Shown here: positions 32,713-41,554 of the stretch, in pieces
How the letters are laid out: the number at the start of each line of letters is the position of its first letter
Numbering within the stretch: position 1 is the stretch's first letter
From: Chitinophaga sp. YR627
GTDB lineage: Bacteria > Bacteroidota > Bacteroidia > Chitinophagales > Chitinophagaceae
Assembly (NCBI RefSeq): GCF_900114995.1
Contig: NZ_FOUX01000007.1
Span: 424,666 to 488,665 of the forward strand
DNA length: 64,000 bases
Direction: 5' to 3'
The notes under the pieces: generated by a model
Told to the model about the DNA's origin: nothing
Databases searched by the model: none
The model's input: only the letters and a program-made list of their open reading frames with translations
Position numbers and translations under genes: made by a program

Positions 32713-35700
32713 CTATCTGACGCCTGCTTTTTTACGGGTCAGGTATTCTTTGGGCCCCATGCCATATTGTTTGATGAAGCATTTATTGAAATAAGAATGG
32801 CTGTTAAAGCCTACTTCAAAGGCGATCTGACTGATGCTGAGGTCTCCTTCCAGCAATAACTGTACGCTTTTACGCAGTCTGATTGCTTTAATGAATTCAT
32901 GGACGGTTTGTCCGGTCAATGTTTTGACTTTATTATACAGCAAGGTTCTGCTGACGTACAGTTTTTTAGCAATCACAGTGGCATCCAGTTCCTGGTTACC
33001 CAGTTCTGTATCGATGAATTGAATCAGTTGTTTCAGAAACTCCTGGTCCGTAGCGGAGAGTTGTTGTAGTTCAGCCGTTAAAGGCATATCACTGAAGATC
33101 TGTTCCCGGAGTCGCTGATAGGTAGTATCCTGTTTGTTTAAGATGTTCAGTAATACCTGTGACAGCAATTCAGGACTGACTGGTTTGGACAAATAGGCTT
33201 CTATGCCCGCTTCATAGCCAGCCGCCTGCATGGTGCTGCTTTCCTGACTGGTCAATATAACTACAGGAATATGACTGGTGGCGCCGTCTGCTTTTACCTG
33301 TTTGCAGAACTCAATGCCGTTGATGCCAGGCATCAGCAGATCTGCAATGATCAGAGCGGGCATGATCTCTCTTGCCAGGGCATAACCGCTATGACCGTCT
33401 TCCGCTTCAAATATTTCGAAGATATCGGAGAGGATCAGGCGAAGATATTCGCGCATCTCTTTATTGTCTTCTACTAACAGGAGTTTTCTGCCTCTGAGCT
33501 GCATGAATTTCTCCGCAGGTAAATCCTGCCAGATACCCGTTTCGGGTTTAGTGTGTGCAGGTTGCTGTGTTGGGTCTATAATAGCTGGTATGGCTACAGG
33601 TAAAGTGATAGAGAATACGCTTCCTTTTCCTTCCTGGCTATCGACGGTAATACAACCCTTATTCGCATGCAGGAAATCTCTGACGATCACCAGTCCGAGT
33701 CCGGTGCCTTTCTCTCCGGCGGTCCCTCTGCTGACTTCCTGTTTATCGATATCAAAGAGGTGTTCCATGGTTTGGGCAGACATGCCGATACCATCATCAG
33801 CGACGCTTAATATGATCTGCTGATCTTTTTCAGAAGCGCTGATCTTAATGTGTCCGCCATAGTCAGTGAACTTGATACTGTTGGATAAGAGGTTTCTGAT
33901 GATCACTTCCAGCATCTGTGGATCGGCATAGATCCAACAGTCGGCTACTTCATTTTGCAGGGTGATATTCTTTCTATGAAGGTCCGGTTCAAGCAATGCA
34001 GCAATATTCGCAGTCATCGTTGTCACATCACAGGAGGCAGGTTGCAGTTGCATGTGCCGGGATTGTGACATAGACCAGCTTAGCAGGTTTACCAGTAACT
34101 CGAATACATGGATCGAGGAACTGTGCATGTTTTTCAGGTACTGCCGTAAAGTACCCGCTTCCATTTCCGGCATGTGGCCATACAGGTAACCGGAAAGTTC
34201 TTTCAGTGCGGCTACCGGGTTTTTCAGATCGTGTGCCAGGATGGAGAAGAAGTAGTCTTTGGAAGTATTCAGTTTCTCCAGTTGGGTAACTGCCAGTTCC
34301 AGTTCTTTATTCTGGCTGGAGATCTGTTGCTGTTGCTCGAGGATCTTGTCAGTCTGCCGCACGATTTCCGCATAGGATATTTCCAGTTTTTCTTTCTGTA
34401 AGGCAATTTTATCATGCTGTTCTACCAGTGAGGCATTAGACTCCTGTAAACGGGCGGTTTGTCTTCTTACTTCTGCTTTCAGCTGACGGTTCCTTCTTTT
34501 TACGCGGGCCACGCGCCAGTAGAATATACCTGTCACACCCAGCGCTAACGCCAGCAATGCCACTCCTCTGAACCACCAGGTTTGCCACCAGTAGGGAAGT
34601 ATCCTGATGGTAAGCGCTTTGGCGGGCGGCAGCCAGTTGCCGTATATATCGGTGTAACGCACCTGTAGCTCATATACGCCGGGAGGGAGATGCGCAAAGG
34701 AGATCTTACGTTCATCTGTGACGTTGATCCAGTCTGAGAACTGATTAACGAGTTTATAGCTATACCTTATCTTTTGCGGTGCGTAAAGATTGATCGCCGC
34801 AAATTCAATGGTAAAGAATGATTGTTTCTGGGTAAGGGTGATCGTGTCTGTCAGGTAGAGGTTCCTGTTCAGCACACTATTGGTTTTCCCCGGCTGTTGT
34901 TCTTCCCCGAAGATGTACAGGTGACTGAAATAAAAACGGGTGGGTAAGTCCAGGGCTGTGATCGTAGCCGGATTGAAGCGGCTGAGTCCTTTCGGGCCAC
35001 CAAAGTACAGCCATCCGTTACTGGAGCGGGTAGCCGCTTTCTGGAAAAAGGTTTTCTCCGGCAGACCGTCATTCTTATCATACTGATGTAGTTTCCGGGT
35101 AGCAGGTTGCAGGAAGATCAATCCTTCGTTGGTTCCCAGCCAGAGGTTATCCTGCAGATCGCAAACGACGGATTTCATGGATGCGGGTAGTTCATATTGC
35201 CGGTTCAGGTGAAGGAAAGTCTGTGTTTTTTCCTGAAACTGATCCAGGCCCTGTTCTGTGACTACCCATATATTGCCTTTACTGTCAGACGTGACCATGT
35301 TCACCGAGTTACTGTTGATACTACTGGTATCGGTGCTATGACTGAATTGGGTGAATCGCTTCCTGTCCCAGAGAAACAGTCCGCTATAGGTACTGATCCA
35401 GATCCTGTTATGACTGTCTTTATAGAGGTGATTGACCCAGGCGGGCAACTGCATATTGAAGGGGTACGTCCGGTTGTTCCTGTAATTGGTGAAAGTGCCT
35501 TTAGCAAGGTTGCAGACGGCGAGGCCTTCACCATGCGTGCCTATCCAAAGCAGGCTATCATCGGTCAGGAGTGCTTTCACATCATTATTGACCAGGGAGT
35601 TAGAATCGGCAGGATCATGCGTATAACGTTGGATACGGCCGTTACCAGGCGTATAGCGGATAAGTCCGTCGGCCCAGGTGGCGATCCACAGATCTCCCTG

Positions 35701-36957
35701 TTTGTCTTCCTGTATATCATTGATGGCCAGTTCACCGGAAAGCGGTGTCTTTTGTAAGTTACCTCCGTTATCCTGTCCGTAACGTATCAGACCATTGCCG
35801 GCGGTGCCTATCCATATGTTTCCATCCCTGCTTTCGTGCACTGCGCTGATGACCGTGGTGGCAAGTCCAGGTAAGGCATTGGTACTTCCCAGCAGGTTCG
35901 TAAAATGGTTTTTGTTTTTATTCGTAGTAAATATGCCGTTCCCGGCAGAGGCAAACCATGTATTGCCGAAATCATCTTCCGTGATAGACGTAATGGAGGT
36001 GAGGGGCAAATGACCGTTCTGGGAAAGCTGGCTGATGGTGGCAGGTGTCAGCTCATTTTTCCGGACAAAACAAAGCGGTTCACGGCCAATACCGATCCAG
36101 ACGGTTCCTGCCTTGTCTTCATACAGGCAACGGATATTGCTATGTGAGGAGAGCATATGTCCGGTTATTTTGTCGAAACCTGCTTTTCGATTGCCCTGGA
36201 TATCCAGTACGGCAATCCCTCTGTCTTCCGTTCCCACCCATACCCGTTGCTGTTTGTCTATCAGGAGGGACTGGATCTTGTTGCTGGGCAATATGGCCGT
36301 ATTACCGGCGCTGTTACGGAGGTAGTTGAACTGACGGGTGCGGGTATTGAAGCGGACAATCCCCTTATTGAAGGTACCTGCCCATAGGGTGTGGTTAGGT
36401 CCCTGTGCCAGACAGAAAATAATGTTCTCATCGCCATGTCCCAGGTACCATTCCGCTTTTTGTTGCTCCGGATCCAGGCGGCAGAGGCCATTGGAAGTAC
36501 CCAGCCAGAGCTGGTGGTCATCATCTTCCAGAATGGCGTTGACCGGGATCTTATCATGTGCTTCGTTCAGGGGTATCCGGCGGAAAACATTCCGGGCGGG
36601 ATCGTAGCAGTTTAGTCCATCGATGGTACCGACCCATAACCTCCGCTGACTATCTTCGAAGATGGCATAGACAATATTGTTGTTCAGGCTCAGGGAGTCG
36701 TTTTCTTTGTGCAGGTATTTGGTGATGGAGTATCCATCCCAACGGAAGAGACCATCAAAGGATGCCAGCCAGACAAAACCATTGGAATCATAATAGATCT
36801 TCTGGTAATCATTGGTAGGCAGTCCGTTATCCGTGGAGATGCTGTAGATGTTATAGTTTGCTGATTGTCCGGAGGCGTCTGTCGACGCTCCGCTTATTAT
36901 CAGGAGTATCAGGATGCTGATCCGCAAAAAAGCCGGCTTACACTCACTTATTCGCAT
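32713..36957 (-). CDS. Hybrid two-component system regulator (HTCS) of the mannan locus
   Basis: 1414 aa one-chain sensor and activator. After a signal/anchor segment come two seven-bladed periplasmic propellers of Reg_prop repeats (e.g. SNGFVWLASFDGLFRWDG, RRLWVGTIDGLNCYDP), a Y_Y_Y domain (FFTIEFAAINLYAPQKIRYSYKL) and a membrane segment near residues 795-815. A coiled coil leads into the kinase: His909 in ILAHDLKNP, and the ATPase with GTGLGLVIVRDFL. The receiver has Asp1206 in IIADLLMPG. The C-terminus is an AraC-type DNA-binding domain (LSISQIAFEVGFNSHSYFNKCFIKQYG). HTCS proteins sense an oligosaccharide and activate the adjacent susCD operon. Confidence 0.95.
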   Translation of the reverse strand: MRISECKPAFLRISILILLIISGASTDASGQSANYNIYSISTDNGLPTNDYQKIYYDSNGFVWLASFDGLFRWDGYSITKYLHKENDSLSLNNNIVYAIFEDSQRRLWVGTIDGLNCYDPARNVFRRIPLNEAHDKIPVNAILEDDDHQLWLGTSNGLCRLDPEQQKAEWYLGHGDENIIFCLAQGPNHTLWAGTFNKGIVRFNTRTRQFNYLRNSAGNTAILPSNKIQSLLIDKQQRVWVGTEDRGIAVLDIQGNRKAGFDKITGHMLSSHSNIRCLYEDKAGTVWIGIGREPLCFVRKNELTPATISQLSQNGHLPLTSITSITEDDFGNTWFASAGNGIFTTNKNKNHFTNLLGSTNALPGLATTVISAVHESRDGNIWIGTAGNGLIRYGQDNGGNLQKTPLSGELAINDIQEDKQGDLWIATWADGLIRYTPGNGRIQRYTHDPADSNSLVNNDVKALLTDDSLLWIGTHGEGLAVCNLAKGTFTNYRNNRTYPFNMQLPAWVNHLYKDSHNRIWISTYSGLFLWDRKRFTQFSHSTDTSSINSNSVNMVTSDSKGNIWVVTEQGLDQFQEKTQTFLHLNRQYELPASMKSVVCDLQDNLWLGTNEGLIFLQPATRKLHQYDKNDGLPEKTFFQKAATRSSNGWLYFGGPKGLSRFNPATITALDLPTRFYFSHLYIFGEEQQPGKTNSVLNRNLYLTDTITLTQKQSFFTIEFAAINLYAPQKIRYSYKLVNQFSDWINVTDERKISFAHLPPGVYELQVRYTDIYGNWLPPAKALTIRILPYWWQTWWFRGVALLALALGVTGIFYWRVARVKRRNRQLKAEVRRQTARLQESNASLVEQHDKIALQKEKLEISYAEIVRQTDKILEQQQQISSQNKELELAVTQLEKLNTSKDYFFSILAHDLKNPVAALKELSGYLYGHMPEMEAGTLRQYLKNMHSSSIHVFELLVNLLSWSMSQSRHMQLQPASCDVTTMTANIAALLEPDLHRKNITLQNEVADCWIYADPQMLEVIIRNLLSNSIKFTDYGGHIKISASEKDQQIILSVADDGIGMSAQTMEHLFDIDKQEVSRGTAGEKGTGLGLVIVRDFLHANKGCITVDSQEGKGSVFSITLPVAIPAIIDPTQQPAHTKPETGIWQDLPAEKFMQLRGRKLLLVEDNKEMREYLRLILSDIFEIFEAEDGHSGYALAREIMPALIIADLLMPGINGIEFCKQVKADGATSHIPVVILTSQESSTMQAAGYEAGIEAYLSKPVSPELLSQVLLNILNKQDTTYQRLREQIFSDMPLTAELQQLSATDQEFLKQLIQFIDTELGNQELDATVIAKKLYVSRTLLYNKVKTLTGQTVHEFIKAIRLRKSVQLLLEGDLSISQIAFEVGFNSHSYFNKCFIKQYGMGPKEYLTRKKAGVR

Positions 36958-37205
36958 TGTACTTTCCCGTGGAATTGATCTGGTTGAATGAAATATACCT
37001 GGTATTCAGATATACTCAAATATATTCACGCGTTTTGTCTTAGGGGGTATATTTTTTCGGCAAATACTAAAGTTGTTGATTATTAGATGATTAGTATTTG
37101 AATGTACTATTTTTCAAGTACGATGGACCCTGTTTCAACAGCGAATCCGGCAGTAAGAATAATATTGAGCAGCATGAACGCTTGTTCGGTGTAAATCAGA
37201 ATTCC
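36958..37205. other. Divergent regulatory region, HTCS / AraC genes
   Basis: About 250 nt, A/T-rich, between the divergent HTCS and AraC genes. It must carry both promoters. I see near-matches to TAnnTTTG (e.g. TAGTATTTG at 37092-37100) but no exact one. The frame upstream of 37206 is open to 37098 but has no family resemblance. Confidence 0.4.
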
Positions 37206-38093
37206 ATGTTGAACGATACTATTTTGCAGAAGAAGGTACTGCGCGAAATCACATCATTAGGGGTACATGATTGTTGCTCTATCTTTTTCCGTCACAAGAG
37301 ACAGTTTGCTTTCCCTTTGCATACCCATGAAGAACTGGAGCTAAACCTCGTACTGGGAGGGGCGGGCATTCAAAGGATCATTGGGGACCATATCGGGCAT
37401 ATCGGGCATGCCGAACTGGTATTGGTAGGACCGAATCTGCCGCATGGCTGGTTTACCCTGGATGACCGGGAGGAAGATATTCTGGAAGTAACCCTGCAAT
37501 TCAGGAAAGAGCTGTTTACGGCGGGTTTTCTCAATACGGAGTTGTTGCATGCCATCAGGCGGCTGCTGGATAATGCCGGCAGGGGGATCTTATTCACGCC
37601 CGATGTGGCGGAACGGGTGTATGAGCGGTTGATCGCCCTGGAGAAAACGAGCGGTTTTGACTCATTTATCGGCTTATTATCCCTGTTACATGAATTGTCT
37701 ATGGCCAGAGATAGTACCTTGCTTTCCAGTGTGTCTTTCAGCCGGGAGGAGATCACGCCGGAGAGCCGGCAGCTGGAGCAGGCATTTGAATACATGAACC
37801 GTCATTACGGGAATCCTATTGCGCTGACGGCGATAGCGAAAGTGGTGCATATGTCTGAAGCCTCCTTCAGCCGTTTTATGAAGGCACAGACCGGATTGAC
37901 CTTTACGGAAAATCTGGTGGAACTGCGATTGGGACATGTGGCCAGAATGCTGGTCACCACGCAGCTGACCATTGCAGAAATAGCTTATCACTGTGGGTTT
38001 AATAATATGGCCAATTTTAATAAACTATTCAAAAGACATAAAGGCTGTACGCCGAAGGAATATAGGGGGAATTATAATAGGCAGCTGATTTAG
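37206..38093 (+). CDS. AraC family transcriptional regulator with cupin sensor domain
   Basis: 295 aa from the Met at 37206 (MLNDTILQKKVLREI). The earlier frame start at 37098 adds 36 residues that look non-conserved. The N-terminal cupin has FPLHTHEELELNLVLGG and LVLVGPNLPHGW, typical of sugar-responsive AraC regulators in Bacteroidota. The C-terminus has two helix-turn-helix motifs (IALTAIAKVVHMSEASFSRFMKAQTG and TIAEIAYHCGFNNMANFNKLFKRHKGCTPKEYR). It lies next to the mannan locus, back to back with the HTCS, and could add a second level of control. Confidence 0.88.
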   Translation: MLNDTILQKKVLREITSLGVHDCCSIFFRHKRQFAFPLHTHEELELNLVLGGAGIQRIIGDHIGHIGHAELVLVGPNLPHGWFTLDDREEDILEVTLQFRKELFTAGFLNTELLHAIRRLLDNAGRGILFTPDVAERVYERLIALEKTSGFDSFIGLLSLLHELSMARDSTLLSSVSFSREEITPESRQLEQAFEYMNRHYGNPIALTAIAKVVHMSEASFSRFMKAQTGLTFTENLVELRLGHVARMLVTTQLTIAEIAYHCGFNNMANFNKLFKRHKGCTPKEYRGNYNRQLI

Positions 38094-38224
38094 AAATTAA
38101 GAATTAAAAATTAAGAATTACTTCTGCTCATAGAGATCCTCTCAAAAACGCAACATATTTTATATATGTGGGTACCTATAAAAGTATAGGGGCTAACCAA
38201 TTCTTAATTTTTAATTCTTAATTT
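38094..38224. repeat. A/T-rich element with 26-bp perfect terminal inverted repeats
   Basis: Arms 38094-38119 and 38199-38224 are exact reverse complements, and each arm contains ATTAAGAATT twice. They enclose 79 nt of unrelated sequence. The element begins directly at the AraC stop codon. It may serve as a long-range terminator hairpin, or be a small non-autonomous repeat element; no target-site duplication is evident. Confidence 0.75.
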
Positions 38225-38324
38225 TTAACTGTTTTCTGGCCTGCTCGGTCAAGTAAAATCGGCCTTTTGAGTAAAGTGACTTGCCGCCACACTATCGACA
38301 TTTGACCTAACAAAAAACTTGAAA

Positions 38325-39350
38325 ATGAAACAAGGTAATTATCAGGGTCAATTGCAGCAACCGATAGGTTCAGGATTTGATAGACACTCAACAGCTGCGG
38401 ATGTGATGCAGGGAGTTGATCTTACAGGAAAGATCGTTATTGTTACCGGCGGGCATTCCGGACTGGGACTGGAAACAACAAAGACACTGGCAGCGGCAGG
38501 CGCAACGGTTATAGTGGCAGCAAGGGACATAGAAAAAGCGAAGAAAAACCTGGCAGGCGTACCTAATGTAGAACTGGAAGCGATGGAACTTACCGTTCCT
38601 GCATCTATAGAGGCCTTTGCGGCGAAGTTTCTGGCATCCGGCAGACCATTACACCTGCTCTTCAATAACGCCGGTATTATGTGGGTGCCATTAGCACGCG
38701 ATGCAAGAGGATATGAGAGCCAGTTTGCTACCAATCACCTCGGACACTTTCATCTGACAGCAAAGCTCTGGCCAGCCTTAAAACAGGCAGGAGGGGCGAG
38801 GGTGATCAATACTTCTTCCTGGGGGCATCATGCTTCTCCGCTGGTGTTTGAAGACCCGAATTTCGAACGCAGGGAATATAATGCCATGTCAGCATACGGA
38901 CAGTCAAAAACGGCGAATGTGCTTTTTGCACTGGAACTGGACAATCGTGCCCGGCAGTTTGGCGTTCGTTCTTATTCGTTACATCCTGGTCTGATCCTGA
39001 GTACGGATCTTGCCCGTAATATCTCCCTGGATACGATGAAAGCACTGGGAATGGTAGATGATAACGGTCAGCCGGTACACCGCGAATTTAGCGGTGATAA
39101 ACGCGTAGAGCAGGGTATTTCGACCCAGGTATGGTGTGCGGTTAGTCCTCAGTTGGCAGATATCGGTGGCGTATACTGTGAGAATACAGAGATCGCCATC
39201 CTGGATACGGATTACGATCCCGCTGCCAGCTGGGCAGATGATATGGAGAAGATCCAGGGGGTGATGCCGTATGCACTGGATGCGGACGCAGCCCGGCAGT
39301 TATGGACACTGAGTGAGGAACTGACAGGTGTACAATTCAATATCGCATAA
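38325..39350 (+). CDS. SDR family oxidoreductase (retinol dehydrogenase-like)
   Basis: 341 aa from ATG 38325; a TTG two codons earlier (38319) is an unlikely start. NAD(P)-binding TGGHSGLG, AARDIEKAKKNL, NNAGIMWVPL, and the active site NTSSWGHH with SAYGQSKTAN (YxxxK). About 340 residues, longer than classical SDRs, like the retinol-dehydrogenase/WW-oxidoreductase-like group. Cytoplasmic; substrate unknown. An AraC gene follows 65 nt downstream after a terminator, and another precedes it. Confidence 0.9.
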   Translation: MKQGNYQGQLQQPIGSGFDRHSTAADVMQGVDLTGKIVIVTGGHSGLGLETTKTLAAAGATVIVAARDIEKAKKNLAGVPNVELEAMELTVPASIEAFAAKFLASGRPLHLLFNNAGIMWVPLARDARGYESQFATNHLGHFHLTAKLWPALKQAGGARVINTSSWGHHASPLVFEDPNFERREYNAMSAYGQSKTANVLFALELDNRARQFGVRSYSLHPGLILSTDLARNISLDTMKALGMVDDNGQPVHREFSGDKRVEQGISTQVWCAVSPQLADIGGVYCENTEIAILDTDYDPAASWADDMEKIQGVMPYALDADAARQLWTLSEELTGVQFNIA

Positions 39351-39366
39351 GATTGTATGTTGGATG

Positions 39367-39404
39367 GAAGTCAGGTCAGCTAATGATCTGACTTCTTTAT
39401 TTTA
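39367..39404 (+). terminator. Intrinsic terminator of the SDR gene
   Basis: GAAGTCAG pairs with CTGACTTC around 13 nt, followed by TTTATTTTA. It starts 16 nt after the SDR stop. Confidence 0.7.
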
Positions 39405-39410
39405 CATTTG
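39403..39410 (+). promoter_or_regulatory. -7-like element immediately before the AraC gene
   Basis: TACATTTG matches TAnnTTTG. It ends 5 nt before the ATG at 39416, so a transcript from it would be leaderless. It could also be a chance match in an A/T-rich stretch. Confidence 0.35.
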
Positions 39411-39415
39411 TAGTT

Positions 39416-40228
39416 ATGGCGGAAAGACAAGTTAACAGGTATGCAGAGAATGTACTGACGTGTAGTGAGACGCAGCAGTACAGAGGAGAGATGGTGCTGG
39501 ATGACAGCGCCCTGGTCCGTATTATTTCCGGTGAGTTGAAGATGGTACATGCAGACCGCCATTATACTTTTGGTCCTGGCGATACCTTCCTGTTTCCCCG
39601 GAATCAGCTATCTACCATGATAAAAGGTGAAAAGGATGGAAAGCCATATAAGGCGGTGATTATGCGGCTGGCAACCACTTATCTGCGTGATTATTACACG
39701 AAGAAGGAGGTGCCGCCGGCACAGCCACACTCTCCGGAGATGCTGTGTTTTGATAAGAACCCTTTGCTGGATAGTTTCTTTGCTTCTATACTTCCTTATT
39801 TCGAACTGGATAATCAGTTGCCCGAAAAGCTGGTACAGATTAAGATGGAGGAAGCCATTGAGATCCTGCGCAGCATCAACCCCCATATCGATCGTGTGTT
39901 ATCCGATTTCTCTGAAGCCGGGAAAATGAACCTGGCCGATTTTATGGAGAAGAACTATATGTTCAATATACCGTTGGAGAAATTCAGTCACCTGACAGGA
40001 CGTAGTCTTACGACGTTCAAGCGGGATTTTAAAAAGGCGTTTCAGACAAGTCCACAACGGTGGCTTACCCGGAAACGCCTGGAACTGGCACATTATCAGT
40101 TGTCGGAGCAACAGCGGAAACCGGTAGATGTATATTATGAAACAGGGTTTGAGAATCTGTCACATTTTTCCAGGGCCTTTAAAAGCCATTTTGGATACAC
40201 GCCGACTGCCTTGCTGCAGGGTAAATGA
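39416..40228 (+). CDS. AraC family transcriptional regulator (ExsA-like layout)
   Basis: 270 aa. N-terminal cupin-type sensor (RIISGELKMVHADRHYTFGPGDTFLFPRNQ) and a C-terminal pair of helix-turn-helix motifs (IPLEKFSHLTGRSLTTFKRDFKKAFQTSPQRWLTRKRLELA and PVDVYYETGFENLSHFSRAFKSHFGYTPTALLQ). Such regulators in Bacteroidota often control adjacent SDR genes; the SDR gene upstream is on the same strand. The OmpW gene converges from the other side with only 11 nt between the stops. Confidence 0.9.
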   Translation: MAERQVNRYAENVLTCSETQQYRGEMVLDDSALVRIISGELKMVHADRHYTFGPGDTFLFPRNQLSTMIKGEKDGKPYKAVIMRLATTYLRDYYTKKEVPPAQPHSPEMLCFDKNPLLDSFFASILPYFELDNQLPEKLVQIKMEEAIEILRSINPHIDRVLSDFSEAGKMNLADFMEKNYMFNIPLEKFSHLTGRSLTTFKRDFKKAFQTSPQRWLTRKRLELAHYQLSEQQRKPVDVYYETGFENLSHFSRAFKSHFGYTPTALLQGK

Positions 40229-40239
40229 TCTTTCCTGAT

Positions 40240-40875
40240 TTAGAATTTAAAACCAATACCTGCACTCAACAGCCATGGATTAATTTTCGTGTCTGCATAT
40301 ACCGTTGCTCCACCGGCTACTTCGGGTACAGTGGTGACTGTATTCTCTGTTTTAAGCCAGATCTTTTTAGCATCCACATTGATAAACCATTTTTTGGTAA
40401 TAGCTATATCGACACCAAATTGCGTAGCAAAACCGAAGTTGTTCTTGTAAGAGATGTCCGCTATAGCAGGACCGGTTTTTTTACCATAAAAGATCGTGTA
40501 ATTGACACCTGCGCCGGCGTAAGGCAATATTCCTTTACCTAAAGGCTGGTGGTACAGGAAGGTGAGCGTAGGAGGCAACAACCATACTTTGCCCAGATCA
40601 ACATCACCAAGTGCGGTACCGGTAGCAGTTACTTTATGTCTGGTTGTACCCAATATGAGGTTGGCAGATACACGATCGAAAAGGAAATAAGTGAAGTCAA
40701 GTTCGGGGATCACAGTACTGGATATATCTGCACTACCGCCAATCGTTGTAATGTCTGCACCTGCCTCCGGAATGACAGCTGTAGCGCGTATACGGGCACG
40801 CCATTCTCCTTTCTGCTGGGCCATTCCTAATACACTAAGGCAACATAATACGTTCAGTAAGAGTAACTTTTTCAT
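40240..40875 (-). CDS. OmpW family outer-membrane protein
   Basis: 211 aa from the Met at 40875 (MKKLLLLNVLCCLSVLGMAQ signal peptide). The frame reaches 40926, but the -7 element at 40902-40909 lies inside that extension. OmpW traits are WRARIRATAVIPE, PELDFTYFLFDRVSANLILGTTRHKV, LPPTLTFLYHQPLGKGILPYAGAGVNYT and the C-terminal LLSAGIGFKF. It forms an eight-stranded barrel thought to pass small hydrophobic compounds across the outer membrane. Confidence 0.92.
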   Translation of the reverse strand: MKKLLLLNVLCCLSVLGMAQQKGEWRARIRATAVIPEAGADITTIGGSADISSTVIPELDFTYFLFDRVSANLILGTTRHKVTATGTALGDVDLGKVWLLPPTLTFLYHQPLGKGILPYAGAGVNYTIFYGKKTGPAIADISYKNNFGFATQFGVDIAITKKWFINVDAKKIWLKTENTVTTVPEVAGGATVYADTKINPWLLSAGIGFKF

Positions 40876-40901
40876 AATTGTGTTTTTTGTTCTTGGTTGT
40901 A

Positions 40902-40909
40902 CAAACCTA
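40902..40909 (-). promoter_or_regulatory. -7 promoter element of the OmpW gene
   Basis: On the minus strand TAGGTTTG matches TAnnTTTG. Transcription would start near 40895, 20 nt before the chosen start codon. Confidence 0.5.
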
Positions 40910-40966
40910 GCGGAGACCGCGAACAAAAAAGCTGATGACAGACAGTGCTCTTCCTGATTATAATAA

Positions 40967-40992
40967 TACGCCCCCGCAGGAGCGGAGGCGTT
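40967..40992 (-). terminator. Intrinsic terminator of the 150-aa secreted protein gene
   Basis: On the minus strand AACGCCTCCGC pairs with GCGGGGGCGT(T) around TCCT (one wobble), followed by ATTATTATAA. It starts 15 nt after the gene's stop codon. Confidence 0.6.
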
Positions 40993-41006
40993 ATGTATGA
41001 AATAGT

Positions 41007-41459
41007 TTATTTAAACCGGACCGACGCCAGTAGCATATCACCTTCGTGTAATTCCTGTGCCGTATAATGTAAACTGAGCCGGTTGCTATTGTTTTGTTTT
41101 TCTACCTGCAATAGTTCCTTTACAGGTATTTCCATGGCTTTTGTTGTATTGTCAAATGTCCATTTCTTCAGGATGTTGCCCTTTTCATCCTGTATGGCGA
41201 TGACGCGGTCGGTACCTACACTTTTGTCCGTACAATGTGTGTAGATGATACGCAGCTGGTCATCGTTGTCTGCTTTATCCAGTTGCAGCATCCTTAAGTT
41301 AAGCGGCGCATTGACATATTGTTTCATGATCAGTTTACTGTTGAGATAGATCTCGTATCTGTCCAGTCCCCTGTGCGCCGTAAAGGCCGATAAAGTAAGA
41401 CAGCATGCAACAAGCATGAACAGTTTTAGCATTGATTGTTTGAATACTATGTTTTTCAT
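41007..41459 (-). CDS. Small secreted protein of unknown function
   Basis: 150 aa. A signal peptide (LKLFMLVACCLTLSAFTAH) follows a short N-terminal basic stretch. The mature part is a predicted beta protein: RYEIYLNSKLIMKQYV, QLRIIYTHCTDKSVGTDRVIAIQDEKGNILKKWTF, and HEGDMLLASVRFK at the end. I have seen this kind of short beta protein in Chitinophagaceae but know of no function. The next Met (MLKLFML) is nine residues in and is an alternative start. It appears to be a single-gene unit with its own terminator. Confidence 0.75.
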   Translation of the reverse strand: MKNIVFKQSMLKLFMLVACCLTLSAFTAHRGLDRYEIYLNSKLIMKQYVNAPLNLRMLQLDKADNDDQLRIIYTHCTDKSVGTDRVIAIQDEKGNILKKWTFDNTTKAMEIPVKELLQVEKQNNSNRLSLHYTAQELHEGDMLLASVRFK

Positions 41460-41554
41460 GGTACAATGATTTAAGTATTTGTTTACAATACTAGCCTATA
41501 AGTAAGGGGACCGGAAAAATAGTATACGAACTACCGGAAAAGTAGAGCAATGGC

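Noticed and set aside
35197..35757. 186-aa frame antisense to the HTCS gene
   Set aside because: It lies fully inside the Reg_prop propeller coding region and has no recognisable domain.
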